NCBI GenBank assembly: GCA_028279985.1
Contig: JANQMR010000030.1
Coordinates: 1-64,000, forward strand
Source: Woeseiaceae bacterium
GTDB taxonomy: Bacteria > Pseudomonadota > Gammaproteobacteria > Steroidobacterales > Woeseiaceae
DNA: 64,000 nucleotides
Reading direction: 5' to 3'
This document shows, piece after piece, positions 8,732-18,297 of the stretch. The translations under genes and the position numbers were made by a program. The first letter of the stretch is position 1. Each line of letters opens with the position of its first letter. Below the pieces are notes generated by a model. It was not told the origin of the DNA and searched no databases. It saw only the letters and a program-made list of their open reading frames with translations.

Positions 8732-9974
8732 TGTAGACCACTCTGTCCGGAACCGGTTTGGTCTTGTCGATCGACGTGTACCAGGGCATCAGTACGAAGA
8801 ACAGGAAATAGATGAGCGTGAATATCCTGGCCAGCAGCACGTAGATACCTTCCGAAGGCTGCAAGCCGAGCCAGCCGAGCACGATGAAGCTCACGACGAA
8901 CAAGCTCAGCGCCGACTTGTACATCCAGCCGCGATAACGAATCGAGCGAACGCGGGCCTTGTCCAGCCAGGGCAGGAACAAAGGCAACAGCACCGCAACG
9001 GCCATCAGCATTGCACCGCCCAGTTTGTCGGGTACCGCTCTGAGAATCGCGTAATACGGCGTGAAGTACCAGACGGGCGCGATGTGTTCCGGCGTTGCGC
9101 GCACGTTGGCCGGCTCGAAATTGGCGTGCTCGAGGAAAAACCCGCCCATCTCGGGAGCGAAAAACACGACCGCCGAGAAGATCATCAGGAATATGACGAT
9201 GTAAAGCAGGTCCTTGCTGGTGTGATACGGATGGAAAGCGACCCCGTCCAGGGGGACGCCGTCCGGCCCCTTGTGATCCTTGATTTCGATCCCGTCCGGA
9301 TTGCTGGAGCCGACCTCGTGCAGGGCGACGATGTGCACGAATACCAGCGCGATCAGCAACAGCGGCAATGCGATGACGTGTAAGGCGAAGAACCGGTTCA
9401 AGGTGATGTCGGATATCGAATAGTCGCCTTTGATGAACTCCACCAGACCGTCGCCGACCACCGGAATGGCGCCGAACAGGGAAATGATCACCTGCGCGCC
9501 CCAATAAGACATCTGCCCCCAAGGCAAGAGATAGCCGGCAAAAGCTTCCGCCATCAAGACGAAAAAGATCAGCATGCCGATTACCCACACCAGCTCGCGC
9601 GGTTTTTTGTACGATCCATACAGCATGGCGCGGAACATGTGCAGATAAACGACGATGAAAAAGAACGACGCGCCGGTGGAATGCATGTAGCGGATCAGCC
9701 AACCCCATTCGACGTCGCGCATGATGTACTCGACGGACGCGAAAGCCTCGGCGGCCGACGGCTTGTAGTTCATCGTGAGGAAAATACCGGTGACGATCTG
9801 GATCACGAGAACCACGAAAGACAACACGCCGAATACGTACCAGATGTTGAAATTCTTGGACGCGTAGTATTCGGTTACGTGGTATTTGAGCGTCTTCGTC
9901 AGCGGAAAACGATCGTCGATCCAGCGGAGAAGCCCCCCGGTCGGCCTGCCGACTTCAGCCTTTGCTCTCGCCAT
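8724..9974 (-). CDS. petB: Cytochrome b subunit of the bc1 complex
   Basis: Core quinol-oxidising membrane subunit carrying haems bL and bH. The 416 residues show about eight membrane segments and haem-region motifs RYMHSTGASFFFIVVYLHMFRAML and ALHVIALPLLLIALVFVHIVALHEVGSSNPDG. The Qo-site tetrapeptide reads PVWY (IAPVWYFTPYYAILRAVPDK) rather than the mitochondrial PEWY. The C-terminal part, normally subunit IV in b6f complexes, is fused as expected for bc1. Its ATG overlaps the petA stop. Confidence 0.97.
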   Translation of the reverse strand: MARAKAEVGRPTGGLLRWIDDRFPLTKTLKYHVTEYYASKNFNIWYVFGVLSFVVLVIQIVTGIFLTMNYKPSAAEAFASVEYIMRDVEWGWLIRYMHSTGASFFFIVVYLHMFRAMLYGSYKKPRELVWVIGMLIFFVLMAEAFAGYLLPWGQMSYWGAQVIISLFGAIPVVGDGLVEFIKGDYSISDITLNRFFALHVIALPLLLIALVFVHIVALHEVGSSNPDGIEIKDHKGPDGVPLDGVAFHPYHTSKDLLYIVIFLMIFSAVVFFAPEMGGFFLEHANFEPANVRATPEHIAPVWYFTPYYAILRAVPDKLGGAMLMAVAVLLPLFLPWLDKARVRSIRYRGWMYKSALSLFVVSFIVLGWLGLQPSEGIYVLLARIFTLIYFLFFVLMPWYTSIDKTKPVPDRVVYNA

Positions 9975-10561
9975 TACGCAGCTCCGGTGTCCTGGCCAAT
10001 CAGTATCAGGTCGTCCCTGACGAAACGATACGGGGGCACCCTGAGGTTCAAGGGCGCGGGCACGCCCTTGTGAACGCGGCCGGCGAGATCGAACTTGGAG
10101 CCGTGGCAGGGACAGAAAAAGCCGCCGTGCCAGTCTTCCGAAGGCCGAACCTCGAAATCCTCCAGGGGCGCGCAGCCGAGATGGGTGCAGGAACCTTCGA
10201 CCACCAGGTACTCCGGCCGCACCGACCGGGTATCGTTCGCCGCGTACTCAGGCTGCTGTTCGACGACGCCGGAATCCGGGTCGCGGAGCTGGTGGATGCC
10301 GTCGGCCAGACGAGCGAGCATGGCTTCGTCACGCCTGAGCACGAATATCAGCTTTCCGCGCCAGAGGACGCGCGCCATCTGGCCGGGCTCGATGGTACTC
10401 AAGGGTACCTCGACCGGCGCGCCCAGCGCCTGCGCTCGCGCACTCGGTTTGAGCGACGACAGGAACGGAACGGCGGCCAGGCCGATACCCGCCACGCCGA
10501 CGGCGCCGGTCGCCAAAGTCAGGAAATGACGTCTGTTGTTATCCACAGCGTCTTCGGTCAT
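9974..10561 (-). CDS. petA: Rieske iron-sulfur subunit of the bc1 complex
   Basis: Carries the high-potential 2Fe-2S cluster that takes the first electron from quinol. The 195 residues have a twin-arginine-type N-terminus ([28 protein letters not shown]) that stays as a membrane anchor. The two cluster-binding loops are CTHLGC and CPCHGS, each giving one Cys and one His ligand plus the stabilising disulfide cysteines. It is first in the petA-petB-petC-sspA-sspB run. The 264-bp gap upstream (10562-10825) must hold its promoter and that of the divergent protease gene; I see no consensus boxes there. Confidence 0.97.
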   Translation of the reverse strand: MTEDAVDNNRRHFLTLATGAVGVAGIGLAAVPFLSSLKPSARAQALGAPVEVPLSTIEPGQMARVLWRGKLIFVLRRDEAMLARLADGIHQLRDPDSGVVEQQPEYAANDTRSVRPEYLVVEGSCTHLGCAPLEDFEVRPSEDWHGGFFCPCHGSKFDLAGRVHKGVPAPLNLRVPPYRFVRDDLILIGQDTGAA

Positions 10562-10825
10562 CGGGCACTCCTATTCACACGGCTCTGACAGGCGTGTTGA
10601 ACGGCGTTGCCCGCCACTTCCGTATCACTGCCTTTCAATCAGCGCGTATAGCTTTGTTTCGAAACTGGTAGAGTTTGCAGCAGACCCGGTTTGGCGTCAG
10701 GATGACGGGTACCCCGGACCTAGGTGCGGAACTAACGCAGCATTATACACGTGCGCTGTGGAAGTTGGCTACCGGCCGGCAACTCTCGAGGTTTTGGGAC
10801 ACGGGTTTTGGGAAACTAGAGATTC

Positions 10826-11914
10826 ATGGCCAGCTTCAGGTCAGCGCTGGTATTCCTGCTGCAATCGGTCGTCGTCGGTCTGGCGGCCGCGTTCGTGCTC
10901 GTGCTGGTCAGGCCGGACCTGTTGCCGGCAATCGACGGACCGGCCGGCGACCAGCCGGCAACTTATGCCGATGCCGTCGAACGCAGCGCCCCGGCCGTCG
11001 CAACCGTGTACACGAAACGCCTGGTGCAGGAGAGCGCCCCACCGGGCCCGCGCACCCGCTTTCGTATCAACACCAGCTTCGCTTCAGCGGTAATCATCGA
11101 TCCTGACGGCTACTTGGTGACCAACTATCACGTCGTCGCGGAAGCCGCCGAGATCCGGGTGCAACTGCGCGACGGCCGCATCGCGGAGCCCGAGATCATC
11201 GGCGTCGACAGCGAAACGGACCTGGCCCTTCTGAAGCTGGAAATGGGCCGCTTGCCCGCGGTCCCGCTGGGTTCCTCGGCAAGCCTCCGGATCGGCGACG
11301 TCGTGCTCGCGATCGGCAACCCCTACGGGCTCACCCAATCGGTCACCCAGGGCATCGTGAGCGCCACGGGTCGCGGGCTGCTGAATCTCACGACCTTCGA
11401 GAACTACATCCAGACCGATGCCGCGATCAACGCGGGCAATTCGGGCGGCGCGCTCATCAACAGTCGCGGCGAACTCGTCGGCATCAACACCGCCGTGCTC
11501 GAGCAAGACCTGGGTACCGAAGGTATCGGCTTTGCGATTCCCGTCGATCTGGTTCGCGGCGTCGTCAACGAAATCCAGCGTAACGGGCGCGTCATACGCG
11601 GCTGGATGGGGCTGGAACCGGACGACCTGACCGACGCCGAGCGCTCGGCCCTCGGACTCGAGAACAACGTCGGTATCCTGCTCGACTGTGTCTACGACGA
11701 CGGGCCGGCCGCCCGCGCCGGCTTGCGCCGCGGCGATATCATCCTGTCGATCAACGGCGAGCCCATCCTGTCGCAGCGGCGCGCCCTGCTGATCGTCGCC
11801 GGCGCGAACCCGGGCGACTCGGTGCAAATCACCGCGTGGCGCGACGGCGTCCGGCAGGAAACCACCGTCACCGCCGGCGAGCGGCCGGCCAACCTGGGTA
11901 CTTGTACACGCTAG
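10826..11914 (+). CDS. Periplasmic, membrane-anchored HtrA-family serine protease with one PDZ domain (DegS/AlgW type)
   Basis: Trypsin-like protease of the DegS/AlgW group, which starts the regulated proteolysis of the anti-sigma factor RseA/MucA on envelope stress. The 362 residues have one N-terminal membrane anchor (ALVFLLQSVVVGLAAAFVLVLV), the catalytic triad His102 (TNYHVV), Asp132 (DSETDLALLK) and Ser206 (NAGNSGGAL), and a single C-terminal PDZ domain with VGILLDCVYDDGPAARAGLRRGDIILSINGEPI. One PDZ plus an uncleaved anchor favours DegS/AlgW over DegP/DegQ. The anti-sigma target is not in the window. It converges with murA. Confidence 0.9.
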   Translation: MASFRSALVFLLQSVVVGLAAAFVLVLVRPDLLPAIDGPAGDQPATYADAVERSAPAVATVYTKRLVQESAPPGPRTRFRINTSFASAVIIDPDGYLVTNYHVVAEAAEIRVQLRDGRIAEPEIIGVDSETDLALLKLEMGRLPAVPLGSSASLRIGDVVLAIGNPYGLTQSVTQGIVSATGRGLLNLTTFENYIQTDAAINAGNSGGALINSRGELVGINTAVLEQDLGTEGIGFAIPVDLVRGVVNEIQRNGRVIRGWMGLEPDDLTDAERSALGLENNVGILLDCVYDDGPAARAGLRRGDIILSINGEPILSQRRALLIVAGANPGDSVQITAWRDGVRQETTVTAGERPANLGTCTR

Positions 11915-11938
11915 CCCGGATGTCTCACCGGACAGGCC

Positions 11939-13255
<1,317 letters not shown>

Positions 13256-13492
13256 TCACTGCCGTTGCCATTCCTCGGGCGTGTACGCACGAATCGACAG
13301 GGCGTGTATCTCGTTGCCGACCAGGGCGCCGAGCGTCTGGTAGACGAGCTGATGCCTGGCCAACGGCCGTTTGCCATCGAACTCCGAGGCAACCACCAAA
13401 GCCTCGAAGTGGGTGTTGTCGTCGCTGGTGACCTCTACCGTGGCGCCTGAGAATCCGGCGCTGATCAGGCGGGCAATTTCGTTGGCATGCAT
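13256..13492 (-). CDS. ibaG: BolA-family protein IbaG
   Basis: Small BolA-type protein, which binds 2Fe-2S clusters together with monothiol glutaredoxins and is linked to acid stress. The 78 residues (MHANEIARLISAGF to EWQRQ) contain the BolA pattern VEVTSDDNTHFEALVVASEFDGKRPLARHQLVYQTLGALVGNEIHALSIRAYTPEEW. I set the start at 13492 because upstream residues in the same frame have no family match. In E. coli and many relatives the mlaFEDCB genes lie just upstream; here they are absent and yrbG follows directly on the other strand. Confidence 0.93.
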   Translation of the reverse strand: MHANEIARLISAGFSGATVEVTSDDNTHFEALVVASEFDGKRPLARHQLVYQTLGALVGNEIHALSIRAYTPEEWQRQ

Positions 13493-13657
13493 CGACGAAT
13501 CCGTCTTTTTCAGGCTGTGGGCCGCGCAGTGTAATCGAATTCCCGTCGCGTCCCAACGTGGATTCAATTGTGTATGATAGCCGGCTCGAATCGGCCGGCC
13601 CCGCCGCCGCGGAAGAAGGCCCATGGACCAACCGAGATTTTTCGCAAAGACGAGTCT

Positions 13658-14638
13658 ATGCTAGGAAGCTCTCTCCTGGGGTATTCCCTAGAGGTCATCG
13701 CCGGCCTGCTACTGCTTATCTGGGGTGCCGACCGCTTCGTGCACGGAGCGGCGGCGACGGCGCGTAATCTCGGTGTCGCACCGCTTCTGATCGGACTCAC
13801 GATCGTCGCTTTCGCCACCTCCGCCCCGGAGATCCTGGTCTCGATCGTCGCCGCGCTGCGGGGCGAGCCCGGAATCGCCTTCGGCAACGCCATCGGCTCG
13901 AACATCGCGAACATCGGCCTGGTCCTCGGCGCGGTGGCGCTCGTCAGTCCGATCGAGCTCCGGTCGGCGACCTTGCGCCGCGAGATGTCGGCGCTTCTGG
14001 CGGTGTCCCTGTTGGTCGTCTCGCTGTTCCTCGACACTTATCTTTCCGTCGTCGACGGCGCGGTGATGCTGGCGGGCCTGATCATCGTGATGATCTGGCT
14101 GACGAAACTCGGCATCCGGTCGGCCGCCAGCGATCCGCTCCGCAGCGACTACGAAGCGGAAATCCCGAAACACGTCAAAATGCCGATGGCGATCTTCTGG
14201 CTGTTGTTGGGGCTCGCTACGCTGCTGGTCGGCGCGGACCTGCTCGTCGACGGCGCCAGCGAGATTGCCAAAATGTTCGGCGTCAGCGAGGTGGTCATCG
14301 GAATCAGCCTCGTCGCCATCGGCACCAGCCTGCCCGAGCTTGCGGTTTCGCTGGTCAGCGCCCTGAAAAAGGAGTTCGGCCTCGCGATAGGCAACATCGT
14401 CGGGTCCAATATCTTCAATCTCTTGGCGGTCATCGGCGTGGCAGCCACGATCGCGCCGACGGCGATTTCACCGTCCGTTTTGTCCCTGCACATCTTCGTC
14501 ATGGTTGCGTTCACGCTGGTGCTGTTCGCGATGACCTACGATTACGACGACAAGGGGCGGATGTCGCGGCTGGAGGGCGGCGCCCTGCTATTCGCCTACA
14601 TGGCTTACATGGGTTACGTTTTTTTGGGAAACACGTAG
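13658..14638 (+). CDS. yrbG: Ca2+/Na+ antiporter family (CaCA) inner-membrane protein YrbG
   Basis: Predicted Na+/Ca2+ exchanger. The 326 residues contain two inverted alpha repeats, each with about five membrane segments: the first with GNAIGSNIANIGLVLG, the second with GNIVGSNIFNLLAVIG, both carrying the acidic partner motif (TSAPEILVS and TSLPELAVS). An acidic/basic cytoplasmic linker (RSAASDPLRSDYEAEIPK) lies between. The ATG at 13658 gives the family N-terminus; an open extension to 13568 is not hydrophobic. It heads the yrbG-kdsD-kdsC-lptCAB cluster, although the 76-bp gap to kdsD may hold a separate promoter. Confidence 0.93.
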   Translation: MLGSSLLGYSLEVIAGLLLLIWGADRFVHGAAATARNLGVAPLLIGLTIVAFATSAPEILVSIVAALRGEPGIAFGNAIGSNIANIGLVLGAVALVSPIELRSATLRREMSALLAVSLLVVSLFLDTYLSVVDGAVMLAGLIIVMIWLTKLGIRSAASDPLRSDYEAEIPKHVKMPMAIFWLLLGLATLLVGADLLVDGASEIAKMFGVSEVVIGISLVAIGTSLPELAVSLVSALKKEFGLAIGNIVGSNIFNLLAVIGVAATIAPTAISPSVLSLHIFVMVAFTLVLFAMTYDYDDKGRMSRLEGGALLFAYMAYMGYVFLGNT

Positions 14639-14680
14639 AGAAAACCTTGCGGATGGCGCATACGGGCCGCGTTTTCTCCG

Positions 14681-14704
14681 GAAACGTTTCTCTGGAAACG
14701 TTTA
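14681..14704. promoter_or_regulatory. Two palindromes (GAAACGTTTC-type) upstream of kdsD
   Basis: GAAACGTTTC (14681-14690) is a perfect 10-bp palindrome, and GAAACGTTTA (14695-14704) repeats it with one change 14 bp further on. CG-centred dyads of this kind are typical operators of LacI-family regulators such as Cra. The second ends 11 bp before the kdsD start. No LacI-family gene is in the window. They may equally be another junction duplication. Confidence 0.4.
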
Positions 14705-14714
14705 GAATGGCGGA

Positions 14715-15722
14715 TTGCTTCAACCACCGGGCTTGCACTTGGCCGACGAGCTGACAAACGAGCAACTGAAAGCACTGGCCCGCAACGTCCTCGATATCGA
14801 GTCGCGGGCCGTCAGCCGGCTCGGTGAGCGGCTCGGCGACGATTTTGCGGCCGCCTGCCGGCTTTGCCTGGATACCCCCGGCCGCGTGGTCGTCACGGGC
14901 ATGGGCAAATCCGGGCATATATCGGGGAAGATCGCGGCAACCCTCGCAAGCACGGGGACACCGGCTTTTTTCATGCATCCGGCGGAAGCCAGTCACGGCG
15001 ACCTCGGCATGATCACGAACCAGGACCTCCTGCTTGCGATATCCTATTCGGGCGAGACGGACGAAGTGCTGACCATCCTGCCGCTGGTCAAGCGCATGGG
15101 CGCCAGGATGGTTTCGATTACCGGCAACCCGAATTCGACCCTGGCGCAAGCCGCGGACGTGCATCTCGACGTAGCCGTCGGCGAGGAGGCCTGCCCATTG
15201 AACCTGGCGCCGACGGCCAGTACCACGGCCACCTTGGCGATGGGCGACGCCCTGGCCGTGGCCCTGTTGAAATGCCGGGGGTTCACGGCCGAAGACTTTG
15301 CGCTGTCGCATCCCAGCGGCAGCCTGGGCAAGCGCCTGTTGCTCAGGGTCGAGGACATAATGCGCAGCGGCGCCGACGTGCCGAGAACGGGGCCTGCGGT
15401 GCGACTCCGCGACGGGCTGATGGAGATGACGGAAAAAGGGCTCGGGATGACGGCCGTCGTCGACGACGACGGTGCCGTTCTCGGTGTTTTCACCGACGGC
15501 GATCTGCGTCGTGCGCTGGACCGCGGCGTGGACGTCCACACGACGGCGATGCGGGAAATCATGCACGCGGACTGCAAGACCGTCGCACCGGAGGTACTCG
15601 CGATGGAAGCCGTACACATACTTGAGGAAAACAAGATCACGTCGCTACTGGTGGTGGACGCGAACGAACGGCTGGTCGGAGCGCTGAACGTCCACGATCT
15701 TTTCCGCGCCGGCATCATGTAA
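14715..15722 (+). CDS. kdsD: Arabinose-5-phosphate isomerase KdsD
   Basis: Interconverts ribulose 5-phosphate and arabinose 5-phosphate, the first step toward Kdo of LPS. The 335 residues contain an SIS sugar-isomerase domain (RVVVTGMGKSGHISGKIAATLASTGTPAFFMHPAEASHGDLGM, SYSGETDEV, ITGNPNSTLAQAAD) in the first two thirds and a CBS pair in the last third (RVEDIMRSG, GVFTDGDLRRALDRG, LVGALNVHDLFRAGI). The start is taken as TTG 14715; an in-frame TTG further in is possible, so the first 10 residues are uncertain. It is followed by kdsC, next-but-one enzyme of the same pathway. Confidence 0.95.
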   Translation: MLQPPGLHLADELTNEQLKALARNVLDIESRAVSRLGERLGDDFAAACRLCLDTPGRVVVTGMGKSGHISGKIAATLASTGTPAFFMHPAEASHGDLGMITNQDLLLAISYSGETDEVLTILPLVKRMGARMVSITGNPNSTLAQAADVHLDVAVGEEACPLNLAPTASTTATLAMGDALAVALLKCRGFTAEDFALSHPSGSLGKRLLLRVEDIMRSGADVPRTGPAVRLRDGLMEMTEKGLGMTAVVDDDGAVLGVFTDGDLRRALDRGVDVHTTAMREIMHADCKTVAPEVLAMEAVHILEENKITSLLVVDANERLVGALNVHDLFRAGIM

Positions 15723-15748
15723 CGGCCATGTAACGACCACGTAAAGAA
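15716..15748. repeat. Stop-spanning 11-bp triplication at the kdsD-kdsC junction
   Basis: CATGTAACGGC, CATGTAACGAC and CACGTAAAGAA follow each other without a gap. The first contains the kdsD stop codon TAA, and each copy retains a TAA. The array fills the whole spacer between the two genes. Confidence 0.85.
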
Positions 15749-15749
15749 G

Positions 15750-16250
15750 ATGGCGCCGCGCAAGAAACCCGAATCCATCCAGTTCGTCGGCTTCGACATC
15801 GACGGCGTGTTCACCGACGGCCGGATTTACCTGACCGACGACGGCCTGGAATCCAAGGCTTTCCACATCCAGGACGGATACGGAATCCGTCAGCTCCTGC
15901 GATCCGGGATCGAAGTCGCCGTCATCAGCGGCCGCCGCTCGGCCGCGGTCGAAACGCGCATGGCCGAACTCGACGTCGAACACGTCTTCCTGGGCGTTGA
16001 CGACAAGGTCGACGCCTTCGAGTCCCTGATCGGCAAGCTCGGTATCGAACCGGCGCATTGCGCTTTCGTCGGCGACGACATGCCGGACATACCCTTGCTC
16101 GAACGGGTCGGTTTCCCGATTGCGGTAGCCAACGCGGTCGCAGCCGTCCGCGAGGCTTGCGCCTACACCACCGCGGCATCCGGCGGCAACGGCGCGGTAC
16201 GCGAGGTCTGCGAGCTAATCCTGGCCACGCGAGGGACGGCGCCTCGATGA
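15750..16250 (+). CDS. kdsC: Kdo-8-phosphate phosphatase KdsC
   Basis: HAD-superfamily phosphatase that releases Kdo from Kdo 8-phosphate. The 166 residues start with MAPRKKPESIQFVGFDIDGVFTDGRIYL, where Asp16 and Asp18 of the DxDGVxTDG motif are nucleophile and acid/base. ISGRRSAAVETRMAEL, the lysine in LGVDDKVDAF, and VGDDMPDIPLL complete the HAD signature. It has no cap domain, as expected of the tetrameric KdsC. Its stop overlaps lptC as ATGA. Confidence 0.96.
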   Translation: MAPRKKPESIQFVGFDIDGVFTDGRIYLTDDGLESKAFHIQDGYGIRQLLRSGIEVAVISGRRSAAVETRMAELDVEHVFLGVDDKVDAFESLIGKLGIEPAHCAFVGDDMPDIPLLERVGFPIAVANAVAAVREACAYTTAASGGNGAVREVCELILATRGTAPR

Positions 16251-16804
16251 GCATTCGCAACGCCGCCTGGTTGATCGTTTTGAGCACCGCGGCGCTCGGC
16301 AGTTGGTATCTGGCCGGGACCGGCGACGACTCCGGCCCGCCGGCCGCCGTCGCGGAAGCGCCCTACCGGGGGTATTACCTGGAATCCGCGAGGATCCTCG
16401 GCACCGGACCGTCCGGAGACCTGTTGTACGAAATACTTGCCGACCGCGCCGAACAAAGAGCCGGCGAAGCGATCGAATTTACCGATGTCCGTATCCGTTA
16501 TTCTCCGGCGACCGAGGTTCCCTGGACAGTCGACGCCGACACGGCGACGATCCAGCCGGAGCTCGAGCGCGTCTTGTTACGGGGCCACGTACGTGCCTTC
16601 AGCGAGGCGGGTTTTGCCGGCAACGACACCGAGATACGCACCCAGTACCTCGAGCTCGACCCCAAGGGCTACCTGGCCGAAACGGACGCGCGCGTGCAGG
16701 TACGCATCGGCGCCCGCAGCCTGATCGCGACGGGCATGCTGGCGTCGCTCAAGGACGACCGATTGAAGCTCAAGTCCAACGTCCGCGGCAAGTTCGCGCC
16801 ATGA
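16247..16804 (+). CDS. lptC: LPS export protein LptC
   Basis: Bitopic inner-membrane protein of the LptBFGC-A-DE bridge; its periplasmic beta-jellyroll passes LPS to LptA. The 185 residues have one N-terminal membrane segment (AAWLIVLSTAALGSWYLAG) and the LptC domain, with YRGYYLESARILGTGPSGDLLYEILADRAEQ, DADTATIQPELERVLLRGHVRAF and YLAETDARVQVRIGARSLIATGM. Four-base overlaps on both sides (kdsC, lptA) show tight coupling. The name follows position and pattern; sequence conservation of LptC is low in general. Confidence 0.92.
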   Translation: MSIRNAAWLIVLSTAALGSWYLAGTGDDSGPPAAVAEAPYRGYYLESARILGTGPSGDLLYEILADRAEQRAGEAIEFTDVRIRYSPATEVPWTVDADTATIQPELERVLLRGHVRAFSEAGFAGNDTEIRTQYLELDPKGYLAETDARVQVRIGARSLIATGMLASLKDDRLKLKSNVRGKFAP

Positions 16805-17493
16805 AGCGGTTCAAGGCAAACGCATGGCGACTCGTTGGCCTTTTCCTGTTGCCGTCGTTTCTGTTGCCCTCGCTTTTGTCCTTGCTTTTGCCTGTGGACG
16901 CGCAGGCGCAAATCAACGATCCGCGCCTGCCGATATCGCTCCACGCCGACAGCACCGACTATGACGGCAAAGGGCAGATGCTGGTGTTCGAGGGCCTGCG
17001 GCTGACCCAGGGCAACATCGGCATCGAAGCGGACCGCGGCCGCGCCAGCAAACTCGACTTCGAGGATAGTGTGTGGCGCTTCGAGGGCAACGTCGTCATC
17101 GATATCGACGGCGGCCGGATACGCTGCGACACCGCGGACCTGCGTTTCGCGAATCACGAATTGACGTTCGCGACGATCACGGGTTCACCCGCCACCTACG
17201 AGCTCAGGCGGCCGGGCAGCGACGAGACGACCTATGCCGAGGCCGGCCGCCTGGATTACGACCTCACGGCCGGCACGCTGCGTTTCTCCGAACAAGCGAA
17301 GATCATCGAGGGCGGCAACCAGATCGCGTCGAACCTTTTGATCTACGATATCGCGGAACAGCGGATCAATGCACAGTCCGCCGCGGACGGTCGGGACAAG
17401 GTCCAGATCACGTATACGCCCAAGGAGCCGGCCGACGATGCGGGCAGCACGCCGGATGCAGAGGACCCGCCGCCCGGGGAAACGCGCCGATGA
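16801..17493 (+). CDS. lptA: Periplasmic LPS-binding protein LptA
   Basis: OstA-like protein whose oligomers form the periplasmic LPS bridge from LptC to LptD. The 230 residues have an unusually long signal peptide region (basic [10 protein letters not shown], then [27 protein letters not shown]) and the OstA core [67 protein letters not shown]. The tail ([23 protein letters not shown]) is acidic, proline-rich and probably disordered. It overlaps lptC and lptB by four bases each. Confidence 0.94.
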   Translation: MKRFKANAWRLVGLFLLPSFLLPSLLSLLLPVDAQAQINDPRLPISLHADSTDYDGKGQMLVFEGLRLTQGNIGIEADRGRASKLDFEDSVWRFEGNVVIDIDGGRIRCDTADLRFANHELTFATITGSPATYELRRPGSDETTYAEAGRLDYDLTAGTLRFSEQAKIIEGGNQIASNLLIYDIAEQRINAQSAADGRDKVQITYTPKEPADDAGSTPDAEDPPPGETRR

Positions 17494-18215
17494 GCATCCT
17501 GAGCGTCGAGGATATCTCAAAGAGCTACAAACTTCGCAAAGTCGTCAGAACGCTGTCCCTGGAAATCAGGAGCGGCGAGGTCGTAGGCTTGCTCGGCCCG
17601 AACGGCGCCGGCAAGACCACTGCGTTTTACATGATCGTCGGGCTCGTCGCCGCCGACAGCGGACGCATCCTGCTCGACGGCCAGGATCTGACGCCGCTGC
17701 CGATGCACAGACGCGCAAAAATCGGCCTCGGTTATTTGCCCCAGGAGGCGTCGATCTTTCGCAAACTGACCGTCGAGCAAAACATCCTGGCGATACTCGA
17801 ATACCGCCCGGACCTCGACCGCGCCGGACGCGAAGAGGAACTGGAGAAGCTGCTCGACGAATTACACGTCGGCCACGTGCGGACCAGCCTCGGGATCAGT
17901 CTGTCCGGCGGTGAGCGGCGCCGCGTGGAGATTGCGCGCGCACTCGCGGCAAACCCGCTGTTCGTGTTGCTCGACGAGCCCTTTGCGGGCGTCGATCCGA
18001 TTTCCGTGCTGGATATTCAACGCATTATCCGGCACTTGTGTGAGCGGGACATCGGGGTTCTGATCACCGACCATAATGTCCGGGAAACCCTCGGAATTTG
18101 CGGCAGAGCCTATATACTCAGTGACGGCAGCCTGATCGCATCGGGCTCGCCGGAAGCAATCCTGGAAAATCAGCACGTCCGAGAGGTGTATCTCGGACAG
18201 GAGTTCAAACTCTGA
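17490..18215 (+). CDS. lptB: LPS export ABC transporter ATPase LptB
   Basis: Cytoplasmic ATPase that drives LPS extraction by LptFG. The 241 residues contain Walker [10 protein letters not shown] (residues 36-44), the Q-loop region YLPQEASIF, the signature [15 protein letters not shown], Walker [13 protein letters not shown], and the switch histidine in [10 protein letters not shown]. The C-terminal extension [23 protein letters not shown] is characteristic of LptB. LptF and LptG are not in the window, as usual for this cluster. Confidence 0.97.
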   Translation: MSILSVEDISKSYKLRKVVRTLSLEIRSGEVVGLLGPNGAGKTTAFYMIVGLVAADSGRILLDGQDLTPLPMHRRAKIGLGYLPQEASIFRKLTVEQNILAILEYRPDLDRAGREEELEKLLDELHVGHVRTSLGISLSGGERRRVEIARALAANPLFVLLDEPFAGVDPISVLDIQRIIRHLCERDIGVLITDHNVRETLGICGRAYILSDGSLIASGSPEAILENQHVREVYLGQEFKL

Positions 18216-18297
18216 GGCAAACTCGACACATGGCCGGGATGTCGACAAACCGCGCCGCCGGATCCGGCGTGGGAAATCCGGTTGGCGATATCGGATC

